From: Fidelibacterota bacterium
Lineage (GTDB): Bacteria > Fidelibacterota > Marinisomatia > Marinisomatales > TCS55
DNA: 64,000 bases
Direction: 5' to 3'
NCBI GenBank assembly: GCA_004124385.1
Contig: SCKN01000007.1
Span: 62,001 to 126,000, forward strand
Below are positions 24,616-33,157 of the stretch, piece by piece. The first letter of the stretch is position 1; each line of letters opens with the position of its first letter. Below the pieces are notes generated by a model. It was not told where the DNA came from. It made no database searches and worked only from the letters and a program-made list of their open reading frames with translations. The position numbers and the translations under genes are program-made.

Positions 24616-26729
24616 TTTAGATACAAAACTTTCTGTGAAACCATTTTATTATTTGGAGAAATCACATGGATAAAATACACACCAGAAGATATATTATTCA
24701 TAATATTGGCTGGAATTTGTAATTGATAATTCATTTCGTTTTTAATAAAGTTTGAATATTCCCAAATCAACTGACCCATAATATTATACAATCGAATTGA
24801 GTATTTTCCCTGTATTCCATTAATATTAATAATACCTTTGTTATTAAATGGGTTTGGATAAAATCTCACATTAAACTCATCAGGAACGATATCAATTTCA
24901 TCATCAATCTCTACACTTATACCGGTGATGAAATGCGTAATACGAAAGAAATAATCTCTTCTTAAATCATCATTAAAAAGTTCTAATGGAATAGATGAAA
25001 TTATAAAAGGTGTACTAGCAGAAGCGACTGCTAAAATATGACCGTCTTGATCCTGTATTATGGGGTATACATTTTCATTGTTCGGTGTCAATGCAAATAT
25101 ATTTAAACTGTCAAAAAGGGATTCATTTATAATTTCATTTACATTGAAATCAGCGAAAGGTTCTCCTACACCAAACAGTTGGTTTGGTAATTGAATATTC
25201 CCATCAAATGAAATGCCGAGAGAGTCTAAAAATTGAACGCCTATGCTCGTTGATTTAAAGGAAGAAATTGATTTTGAACCCAAAATACTAAACGCAGTAT
25301 CTAAAAAATAATCAACTAATGAATTCGTCCAAACTAAATCTTCATTTCCTGAAAAGATATATGGAATTGTCCCATCGAGGATTTGCGAAACTGAATCTGT
25401 GAATATTGAATGATGAACAGTATTCATTCCAGTTTCAAGTTCGTCTGCTATTACGCCCGCATTACTGATGAATGTTTCGATGGATGGTGTGGAAATATTA
25501 TATGCATCAATGAATAGAAGACCTTGATTATCCTGATTTTTACGAAAGACATAAATATCAGAAAAGTCACTTTCATTAGGAAATGGAGCATCGTCAACCG
25601 CTGTCATTTTGAAAAAACCCGTACTATTGGAAAATGAACCGGCTAAGTATTCCGTCATATCTGCAGTTAAAATTGATTCAGTATGATTATTATACCATTG
25701 ATCCAAATCATAACTGAAATACAATCTGTAACCAGCTAAATCGTCTTCCGAGTTGGCCGCCCATTTTAGTAAGAAACCATTATCTTCGGCTTGGATAGAT
25801 AGGAGTTGAGGAGGGGTAGGTGGAATAAAATCCGGTTCCACAACTTCAAAGTTTATATCAGTTGTATCTGCATTGAAATACTGATCATAAACCATAATCC
25901 TCGCAATATAAAATCCTGGATCCCAATTAGAAACATTTAGAAAATAATCTCCGTAAACATTATTCGTAATTATGTAAATATAGGTACCCGTATTTGAACC
26001 GTTAAAGTATACATTTTCAATATAGTTATTGGTAGATGGAATGAAGTCAAACTCAAAAGGAAAACGCGGACCGAAAACGCTTTCGCCTGACTGATTTAAA
26101 ATTTCGTATCCAATTTTATAAATTCCATTATTATCACCAATGGGTCCATCATCAGTACGATCTGCTGCTTTACACACAATATCAATTTGACCAAATACAC
26201 GATTATTTGAAAAGTACACATTAGAATTATTTTGATAGAAACGAACCCAATCTAGATGAGGATTGTCATCATCGATTAGAGGTGAAATCCCTCCTGTAGA
26301 TCTTATGGCATTTCTTTCAGACCCAGGATACCCATCTTTAAAATGAATATGGTTCCAGGAATTTGTCCAACCCAATACTGTAACATACGCTTCTACAGAA
26401 TCTCCTACACTTAATGAGTTATTTGGAATAACATGTACATACGCATATCTACCTGCTCTTACCCAAGAATTAATTCCGTATTGACTTGATGTTCCAATGC
26501 TTGTGATTACTTCATCAATAACAGAATACACTGGATTCCCTTCTGATAGATGAATATCAATTCCATCATGGAAGTGATCAATATCTCCCGATGACCCTGA
26601 CCTACATTCGCAAAATGTTCCATTAATCCAGTGTTGCTGGTTAAAGGGTTCGCATGGCCAATTATATGTTTGTGATAAAATCAAACCAGATATACAAAAA
26701 ATGAAAAAAACGACAGAACGGTAAATCAT
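24612..26729 (-). CDS. Secreted M23-type metallopeptidase with type IX sorting domain
   Basis: 705 aa with a signal peptide (1-20). The M23 (lysostaphin/LasA-like) domain occupies about 20-140: DIDHFHDGIDIHL (H-x3-D zinc motif) and SWNHIHFKDGYPG (H-x-H). Then come beta-rich domains including an Fn3 (about 300-395), a Rossmann-like segment (about 400-600: GLLFIDAYNIS) resembling that in the GH18 protein, and a sorting domain (NVRFYPNPFNNKGIININ ... ISSGVYFIHVISP ... KVLYLK). The family cuts peptide cross-bridges. The catalytic domain is interrupted by a short insertion relative to minimal M23 domains, so activity is probable, not certain. Three bases separate its start from the upstream stop. 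Confidence 0.8.
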   Translation of the reverse strand: MIYRSVVFFIFCISGLILSQTYNWPCEPFNQQHWINGTFCECRSGSSGDIDHFHDGIDIHLSEGNPVYSVIDEVITSIGTSSQYGINSWVRAGRYAYVHVIPNNSLSVGDSVEAYVTVLGWTNSWNHIHFKDGYPGSERNAIRSTGGISPLIDDDNPHLDWVRFYQNNSNVYFSNNRVFGQIDIVCKAADRTDDGPIGDNNGIYKIGYEILNQSGESVFGPRFPFEFDFIPSTNNYIENVYFNGSNTGTYIYIITNNVYGDYFLNVSNWDPGFYIARIMVYDQYFNADTTDINFEVVEPDFIPPTPPQLLSIQAEDNGFLLKWAANSEDDLAGYRLYFSYDLDQWYNNHTESILTADMTEYLAGSFSNSTGFFKMTAVDDAPFPNESDFSDIYVFRKNQDNQGLLFIDAYNISTPSIETFISNAGVIADELETGMNTVHHSIFTDSVSQILDGTIPYIFSGNEDLVWTNSLVDYFLDTAFSILGSKSISSFKSTSIGVQFLDSLGISFDGNIQLPNQLFGVGEPFADFNVNEIINESLFDSLNIFALTPNNENVYPIIQDQDGHILAVASASTPFIISSIPLELFNDDLRRDYFFRITHFITGISVEIDDEIDIVPDEFNVRFYPNPFNNKGIININGIQGKYSIRLYNIMGQLIWEYSNFIKNEMNYQLQIPANIMNNISSGVYFIHVISPNNKMVSQKVLYLK

Positions 26730-26732
26730 GGG

Positions 26733-27890
26733 TTATTTTGAAATTTCGTACTGAATGAAATGATTATCTAATTGTAAATAAAATGTATTACCCTGATTTG
26801 GGAAATATTTAACTCGGTTGAAAGACCCATGAAGTAGCGGATGGAATGCAATAGTATTAAAATCTGTATCATATTCCAGTAGGACCATTGATTGATAAAA
26901 ATTCCCATTTTTTCCTATACCAATTTCAAGTGCAGAAATAACAAAAATGGATTTATTGTACGTAATGATATCTAATGGAAATATTTTTTGTTCAAATTTT
27001 ATTTCGTATTTAGATGTTTGATTATCTGTGCTATAAATCATCAAATGGTCTTTATAAATCAAAATCAATTCATCTTTAAACCAAGAAATATTCTTGGGTA
27101 GTTTTTTCAGTTCAACGGGTTGATTTAAGAGTTTATAATTTTGATCAAGAAGAATAAGAACTGGTGTTTGCGTAATAGAGTTAGATTTACTATTTGTCCC
27201 AATGATAGCATAAATATTTTTGCTTGAAATAGAGAAAAAATAAGGCATCGAAAGGGGTAAATTGATTATCAATTCAGGATTTTCTATCAGTGAAAATAAA
27301 GACACATTATGGTTTTTAGTCAAATTAGCCGATTCCATTCCCAATAGAAATAAGTAATCATTTTTATCACTGGCTGTCAAAATTTTCTTTTCATGGCTCC
27401 AAGATATTTCTTCAAATAAATCAAATTCCCCTGATAATGAACCATTAGAATCAAATATTGTCACATGTTGGGTTTCAGGTAAAAGCATGAGCAAATTATT
27501 TTTTGTGAATAGTAATTTCGGTAAAGCTCCATCATATTCTTTTTCCAGTGAGTGAATAAATGATATTTGATCATCCTTTAGTAATTGAAAGGTATAATTG
27601 AGTGTATTTTGGGAATTTTCGGTAATAATAACTGCTTCAGGTTTTGTTTTTTGAGGATTAATTATGACATTAACAATATTCTCATTTCCAGATTCAAATA
27701 TGTTAACACCATTTACAGATACGTTATTGTTATTCCATGTTAGAAACGAATCACCATCCATTGGAATTTTATTTTCACCTGGATTTATACGAATATTACT
27801 TATCTCTAAAATGCGGGTTTCAGATGATATTATACTGCTAAATAATAATAAGAGTAGAATAATGTGAAATGATTTGTTTCTAGTTAACAA
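26733..27890 (-). CDS. Exported protein of unknown function, possible beta-propeller
   Basis: 385 aa. A hydrophobic signal peptide (about 8-23, IILLLLLFSSIISS) is followed by repeating stretches of hydrophobic beta-strands with Asn/Asp turns (NNLLMLLPETQHVTIFDSNG, DYLFLLGMES, KNIYAIIGTNSK, DELILIYKDHLMIYS, KSIFVISALEIG). The periodicity suggests a propeller, but no family motif was recognised. It has no C-terminal sorting domain and no lipobox, so it is probably periplasmic or loosely outer-membrane-associated. It is directly upstream of the M23 gene (3-base gap) and downstream of the GHL10 gene (61-base gap), so it belongs to the same run. Confidence 0.6.
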   Translation of the reverse strand: MLTRNKSFHIILLLLLFSSIISSETRILEISNIRINPGENKIPMDGDSFLTWNNNNVSVNGVNIFESGNENIVNVIINPQKTKPEAVIITENSQNTLNYTFQLLKDDQISFIHSLEKEYDGALPKLLFTKNNLLMLLPETQHVTIFDSNGSLSGEFDLFEEISWSHEKKILTASDKNDYLFLLGMESANLTKNHNVSLFSLIENPELIINLPLSMPYFFSISSKNIYAIIGTNSKSNSITQTPVLILLDQNYKLLNQPVELKKLPKNISWFKDELILIYKDHLMIYSTDNQTSKYEIKFEQKIFPLDIITYNKSIFVISALEIGIGKNGNFYQSMVLLEYDTDFNTIAFHPLLHGSFNRVKYFPNQGNTFYLQLDNHFIQYEISK

Positions 27891-27951
27891 TAGTTTTTCT
27901 TTACGTAAGTAATATTATGACAGTAAATATTATCCAATAAATTATATAATT

Positions 27952-29793
27952 TTATTTTAAGTAAACTAATCGTTTTGCTTTTCTGAATTTATCATTTGTT
28001 TTTAAAAACACTAGATAAATTCCCGATGCTTGTTGAACGCCTTTATCGTTTTTTCCATGCCAATCTACAATATAATCACCTGGGATCATCAGTTGATTTA
28101 CGAGTGTTGCAACTATTTTACCCTTTAAATCTGTAATAGATAAATCTACATTTCCATACGATGGGATGGAAATGGGAATGGAGGTTTTTTCGTTAAAAGG
28201 ATTGGGGTAATTATTTGAAATGATATATGTGTTTGGTAAGGGAGTGAGTGTTGAATACACTTTATTTGATGGAGTTGATTCATGCCAGAATCTATCTGTC
28301 TGGGTTGCAAAATATTGATATATTAAACCTGAATCAGCCAAGATATCAACGAACTTCACAGCTTCAGATCCATATTGTATTGAAATAATTTCACCATTAT
28401 CTATAGTTGCTGCAGGGTTCAATGATCGATATAAAATAAGCCATCCAAGATTAAGTGTTGAAGATGGATATATTGTTAATTCCATAGATACATTATCCAA
28501 TGGATTTATTGTTAATGATGGCGGTTCTATAGTTACACTATTGTTATTGGGTTTCGGTGGTGATTTTGTTTTGTTCTCAAAAAATGAATCACCTGCAGTT
28601 TCAAAGTAGTCATTGTCTTCCCAAGTACCGTAGCTAAAAAATTGAAATCCCTTAACCCAATTCAATGATCGCACTGCATTCACAATATCAGTATGTCGAT
28701 ACCAAACATTATTTTCATCTAAAACATACGAGCCTGGGCCAACGGTAAATGGTCGATCTGATTCAACGCCAGGCTGAACAAAGAGCCACCAGCATTGCGG
28801 GCAGTCATCTTCAAGCATACCGGTAAATCCATCTGCGGTTGTCCAATGATAACTCATTGGCATTATGTGATCGAGACTGCCTTCGTTAAACCATTTGGCT
28901 CCGTCTTGAAAGACTGTTCCATATCCTTGCCAACCAGACCAATTGTATTTTCCTAAAACAGCTGCAGATAATTGTACGTACGGCTTAACTGATTGAATAG
29001 AATCATGGAGTGCTTCAACAAATGAAGTAACGCTCTCACGCCACCATTCTTCCCAGGAAGTATAACCATCAGGAATTCCACCAGAATAAGGATGTAGATA
29101 GTCATATAAGTATCTACTGGACGGATTAAGAGTTAAATTATTTTGCTCCTCGATTGATATTATTCCATCCATTCTTCTGATTTCTGTTTGAGGCTCTGCT
29201 GATTGGCGACCGGTATTTGTATGTTCGTTCCAACGAACATAATCCAAATGCAAACCATCAATATCATAATTGCGAACAATTTCCATAGCAACGTCAATTG
29301 TATAATCACGAACCTCTTGTAGCCCAGGAGAAATAGATCGATATGATGTCATAGGAATTCCATCTCTATCCCTACATATCCATTCTGGGTGTTCAGCAGC
29401 AGGAGACCCGGGATACGTGCTGGATGTCTGAAATACATTAAACCATGCGTGGAGCTCCAATCCTCTTTTATGAGCTTCAATTATAGCAATTTCCAATGGA
29501 TCATATCCTGGATATTGATATCCGGAATAATATCCCCAAGGTTCGTAAGAAGACTCATAATAAGCTGTCCCGCTTTGTCGCACCTGAAATATAACAGCAT
29601 TCATATTTGCTGCTTTATGGTCATCCATAATTTGAATTATTTTTGCAATATTTTGTCCGGGATCAGCGTTTGAATATATATGATCCCATGTGATCACCCA
29701 CGATGCCCGGAATTCAATATTGTTTAATTGAGCAAAAGCAAGTTGAATTATGAATATGGGTAAGATTAATAGGCTTTTGAATATTTTTATCAT
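27952..29793 (-). CDS. Secreted glycosyl-hydrolase-like 10 (GHL10/DUF187) protein with sorting domain
   Basis: 613 aa with a signal peptide (1-21, ending LAFAQ). The GHL10 barrel (about 24-400) begins IEFRASWVITWDHIYSN and contains NMNAVIFQVRQSGTAYYESS, YDPLEIAIIEAHKRGLELHA, YDIDGLHLDYVRWNE (near residue 187) and SLDHIMPMSYHW. These match the YngK/DUF187 family, predicted glycosidases often found with wall-active enzymes. A beta-sandwich (about 420-510) and a sorting domain follow (SNNYPNPFNEKTSIPISIPS ... ASGIYLVFLKTN ... RLVYLK). It is the first gene of the long minus-strand wall-enzyme run and starts in the divergent AT-rich region shared with the FG-GAP gene. Substrate unknown; a glycan of peptidoglycan is inferred from context. 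Confidence 0.82.
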   Translation of the reverse strand: MIKIFKSLLILPIFIIQLAFAQLNNIEFRASWVITWDHIYSNADPGQNIAKIIQIMDDHKAANMNAVIFQVRQSGTAYYESSYEPWGYYSGYQYPGYDPLEIAIIEAHKRGLELHAWFNVFQTSSTYPGSPAAEHPEWICRDRDGIPMTSYRSISPGLQEVRDYTIDVAMEIVRNYDIDGLHLDYVRWNEHTNTGRQSAEPQTEIRRMDGIISIEEQNNLTLNPSSRYLYDYLHPYSGGIPDGYTSWEEWWRESVTSFVEALHDSIQSVKPYVQLSAAVLGKYNWSGWQGYGTVFQDGAKWFNEGSLDHIMPMSYHWTTADGFTGMLEDDCPQCWWLFVQPGVESDRPFTVGPGSYVLDENNVWYRHTDIVNAVRSLNWVKGFQFFSYGTWEDNDYFETAGDSFFENKTKSPPKPNNNSVTIEPPSLTINPLDNVSMELTIYPSSTLNLGWLILYRSLNPAATIDNGEIISIQYGSEAVKFVDILADSGLIYQYFATQTDRFWHESTPSNKVYSTLTPLPNTYIISNNYPNPFNEKTSIPISIPSYGNVDLSITDLKGKIVATLVNQLMIPGDYIVDWHGKNDKGVQQASGIYLVFLKTNDKFRKAKRLVYLK

Positions 29794-29935
29794 TTTAATA
29801 TAAATTATTTATGTTTAATAATTCAAATTTAATATTACATTATACATATATGAACAAGATATAATATTAGAAGAAGGTTAATTATTTTTTTAATATTTTT
29901 AATCAAAAGTAAAACAAAAACGAAGGAGTATGATT
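29794..29935. promoter_or_regulatory. AT-rich divergent promoter region with RBS for the FG-GAP gene
   Basis: This 142-base gap separates divergent genes and is the likely start point of both long transcripts. On the plus strand TATAAT occurs at 29860-29865 with a poor TTACAT (29835-29840) 19 bases upstream, a weak promoter candidate. AAGGAG at 29923-29928 is a good ribosome site. It is only one base from the ATG at 29930 but seven from the in-frame ATG at 29936, so the latter is the preferred start. No operator-like palindrome was seen. Confidence 0.4.
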
Positions 29936-32900
29936 ATGTCAAATACGGTAAAACGTTATTTAACCTCTGGGATAATGCTCTTCAGTTTGATTGCATTGCC
30001 CTTACAGGCACAAAATGCAGCTGATGGGTTTAGTGTATCTTGGACGTTAGATGCAACGACGGATGCTAATCTATTTCCATTTTCAGGTTTTGGAGCACAA
30101 AGTGTTCTAGCCGGTATGGATTTTGATGGTGATGGTCGTAGAGAAATCTTATTCAGCATGGATGAGACATTAGCCCCAGGTGGACCCGATCCGGGTTTGC
30201 TGGGAATTTATCTTTATGAAAGTAATGGTAATGATTCATACGAATATGTATGGTCATTTATTACGCCTGAACCAGGAAATTCATTACCGGGTATGGCTTA
30301 TGGAGATATTGACAGCGATGGACTCTGGGAAATTTATTTTGGACAACCACCGTCATCCGGTTCAAATAATAATACCTGGGGGACTTATATTTTTGAGCAG
30401 GGAGCTGATGGCACTTTTCCAAGTACAGCCACATTATTATTTCAATATGGAATGAGTTACACTGATAATTTTCGTCCCGCAGGATTTGTAATTTCTGACG
30501 TGGATGGAGATGGCGTTAAAGAACTCATTACTATAGATCGTGGTGGTAGAAGGCTTTCCATCGACCAATTGGCAACAAGTTCATTTGATGAATTTGCTTC
30601 CTTTACCAATGAATTTCTGGATACAGAAAATCTTGGCGGTGGTGGTATTTATAATTTAGACGTTGTGGATTTCGATGGCGACGGAAAGAATGAAATCTGG
30701 GTAAACACCTGGGATAATTTCAGTCTGGCTATTTTTGAAGCAGACAGCGCAGATTCCTATAGCCTACAAGTAGATCTTAATAGTTTATTTCCTGATAACG
30801 ACCCCGGTTCATTTCGCCGCAGTGGATTTGCATTTGCTGATCCAGATGATGATGGCAAATTGGAATGCTGGTTTCCCATGACTAATGGTAAACTATATTA
30901 CCTAGAAAGTGTAGACAGCAGCGTGGCTGACCTCTCCGGGGATGATTTTACTGAATTGGGTACCTTCGGCGGCAGAAATCGCGGTTCTGATATGGGCGAT
31001 ATTGACGGTGATGGTAAATACGATATTGTTGCATCTCGAGGAACAGAAGAAATTGTTGCCCGCATTGAATACCAAGGCGGTGATCCTCAAGATTCCACCA
31101 GTTATGTATGGGATGACATTTTAGAAAGTTCAGGCGAACCTCTAGATCGCTATTATTCAGTAGACATTGCACCCGTTGATTTGGATGGCGATGGATTACG
31201 CGAAATTGTGTTGACAAATATTAAAGCCAGTGAAGCCGGTCAGTTTGTCATTGTTGTTTTAGAATATGATCCAGGATCTGCGGCGACATTAGCCGACGGT
31301 TGGGATATGAGTGCTACTGCAACTCCTGCAGATGCTGACTATTCTGACTCAACTTATGGCGGCAGCAGTCGTACAGTTATAGCAGGTATGGATATGGATC
31401 AGGATGGGATGTATGAAGTTATATTGACGGATTATGCACATAATCGTGTCCATGTTTTTGAATACAATAACGGTGTTTTTGAAGCTGTTTGGTCTTCTCC
31501 AGAAGATACGGCCAGTCATTATTGGGCTAACCCAAGAACTGTAGGCGTGGGTGATTTGGATGGTGATGGAAAAGAAGAAATCGTATTCCCCCGTGCCACA
31601 ACTGGTCTTGAAGGTTGGTGGGTATTTGAATGGGATGGTGTTGTTGGTAGTGATAACTATGGAACAACTTATTCCTCCATTAATATGGTTGAAATTGACA
31701 CTTGCTGTGCAGGCGACGGATCATCCTTTCGTGGTGATCATGAAAGAACAACCATTATGGATATAGACGGCGACGGCGTCCAAGAATTGGTCATTGCTGT
31801 GCGTCGTGGAAGTACTCGCGGAACACTCATTACATCTGTCAGCGGCGATATTGAACATAATGCCGGCGGCGCAGGTTTTGAAACGTGGGTATCTGAAGGC
31901 TTCTTTAATAAAAGTAACTATGGTGGCGGTTCACCTTATCAATCACTTCCTGCTGATCTGGATGGTGATGGATCATATGAACTGGTAAACCATACTTGGA
32001 ACTACTTGAACTTCTACAATATTGATGTAACAGGTCCTGATACCTATGTTGCTGCAGAAGTGGGAGCGACCGATAGTTATTATCAAGCCACCTATCCAAG
32101 TGATCATGTTTCCCTTTTTGGTGGAGCAGCTGCAGACATGGATGGTGATGGTGATGATGAAGCTTATTTCCCCAATTATTATACGGGAGATTTATGGGTA
32201 ATTGATTACGAATCAGGCGATGATGTTCTTGTTATTAACGGTGACCATGTAGTAAACGTTGTTACAAATGCCGGTGCCTTCCATGCCAGTATTTTTGATG
32301 TAGATCAAGATGGTATGCCGAATATTTTTGTTGGCTCCGGTCGTGGTCAAGTTATTACAAGTATAGAACTTGCTGCTGATGGTGATCCGCGAGAACCTTC
32401 AGACTATGAAACAACTGTCGTGTATACAGGCGAAAATGATGTGTACTCAAACATTACTGTCGTTGATTCAGGTGGTATTCAAACCACTTCATTATCCCAT
32501 GCTGGTACATTTGCAACAAAAGTGCAGGCAGAGTGGAATGGCGAAGGCCTTGATTTTGATGGCGATGGTTATTATGAAGTAATTGCCAGTTTCCAAGGCA
32601 ATGTAGATAGTACTACAACCACCACGTATACCCATAATGGAACAAGTTGGGATACAACTGTCACTAAAGTGGTGAATCCTAAAAACTGGATTATTTTGCA
32701 GCTTGAATTCACAGATGTTGAAGTAAGTATTTCAGAAATTACATTCATCACTCCAGATGATTATAAGTTGTTGCCTAACTATCCAAATCCTTTTAACCCA
32801 ACGACCCGGATTGAATATGTTTTACCATTACAAAAGAATGTAACGGTACGTATTTATAACATGCTGGGACAGGTTGTAAGGACATTGGTCAATAATGAAA

Positions 32901-33037
32901 TGAAACCAGCCGGCCACCATAGTGTGAGCTGGAATGGTTTTAATGATGCTGGTATGAAAGTAGCCAGTGGTGCCTACATTTATTCACTTGAATGGGGTAA
33001 TTTCAGAAAAACCAATAAAATGATGTTGATGAAATAA
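29936..33037 (+). CDS. Giant secreted FG-GAP/VCBS-like repeat protein with type IX sorting domain
   Basis: 1033 aa from ATG 29936 (spacing to AAGGAG decides the start). A signal peptide (about 1-26, ending LPLQAQ) is followed by fourteen D-x-D-x-D-G-x3-[EDN] motifs averaging about 62 residues apart, for example DFDGDGRREI, DVDGDGVKEL, DLDGDGLREI, DIDGDGVQEL and DFDGDGYYEV. Each is followed by a hydrophobic strand. This is the calcium-binding FG-GAP/VCBS pattern of integrin-type beta-propellers; fourteen repeats would fit two seven-bladed propellers (inference). The C-terminal ~85 residues are a textbook sorting domain (LLPNYPNPFNPTTRIEYVLP ... VASGAYIYSLEWGNF ... MMLMK). Probably an adhesive or structural surface protein. 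It ends before a strong hairpin and is likely monocistronic. Confidence 0.88.
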   Translation: MSNTVKRYLTSGIMLFSLIALPLQAQNAADGFSVSWTLDATTDANLFPFSGFGAQSVLAGMDFDGDGRREILFSMDETLAPGGPDPGLLGIYLYESNGNDSYEYVWSFITPEPGNSLPGMAYGDIDSDGLWEIYFGQPPSSGSNNNTWGTYIFEQGADGTFPSTATLLFQYGMSYTDNFRPAGFVISDVDGDGVKELITIDRGGRRLSIDQLATSSFDEFASFTNEFLDTENLGGGGIYNLDVVDFDGDGKNEIWVNTWDNFSLAIFEADSADSYSLQVDLNSLFPDNDPGSFRRSGFAFADPDDDGKLECWFPMTNGKLYYLESVDSSVADLSGDDFTELGTFGGRNRGSDMGDIDGDGKYDIVASRGTEEIVARIEYQGGDPQDSTSYVWDDILESSGEPLDRYYSVDIAPVDLDGDGLREIVLTNIKASEAGQFVIVVLEYDPGSAATLADGWDMSATATPADADYSDSTYGGSSRTVIAGMDMDQDGMYEVILTDYAHNRVHVFEYNNGVFEAVWSSPEDTASHYWANPRTVGVGDLDGDGKEEIVFPRATTGLEGWWVFEWDGVVGSDNYGTTYSSINMVEIDTCCAGDGSSFRGDHERTTIMDIDGDGVQELVIAVRRGSTRGTLITSVSGDIEHNAGGAGFETWVSEGFFNKSNYGGGSPYQSLPADLDGDGSYELVNHTWNYLNFYNIDVTGPDTYVAAEVGATDSYYQATYPSDHVSLFGGAAADMDGDGDDEAYFPNYYTGDLWVIDYESGDDVLVINGDHVVNVVTNAGAFHASIFDVDQDGMPNIFVGSGRGQVITSIELAADGDPREPSDYETTVVYTGENDVYSNITVVDSGGIQTTSLSHAGTFATKVQAEWNGEGLDFDGDGYYEVIASFQGNVDSTTTTTYTHNGTSWDTTVTKVVNPKNWIILQLEFTDVEVSISEITFITPDDYKLLPNYPNPFNPTTRIEYVLPLQKNVTVRIYNMLGQVVRTLVNNEMKPAGHHSVSWNGFNDAGMKVASGAYIYSLEWGNFRKTNKMMLMK

Positions 33038-33047
33038 AAATCGGATT

Positions 33048-33081
33048 TTATTACCGGCCGCTGAAAAGCGGCCGGTAATAA
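33048..33081 (+). terminator. Perfect 15-bp hairpin with GAAA loop after the FG-GAP gene
   Basis: Bases 33048-33062 pair without mismatch with 33067-33081 around a GAAA tetraloop; the core is ACCGGCCGCT/AGCGGCCGGT, very GC-rich for this genome. It lies 10 bases after the stop codon. There is no T-run on the plus strand, so it may work as a stabilising 3' end or Rho-assisted terminator rather than a classical intrinsic one. Confidence 0.6.
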
Positions 33082-33157
33082 TCTGATCATCGAATCATTT
33101 AAATCATACATTTTAAACTAAACTAATTATTTATTATTCAATTATTGCAATAAAATA

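Noticed and set aside
30900-31220. Several open frames on both strands inside the FG-GAP gene
   Set aside because: They are shadows caused by the repeated GATGGTGATGG-type coding of D-x-D-G-D-G; the plus-strand long frame explains all of them.
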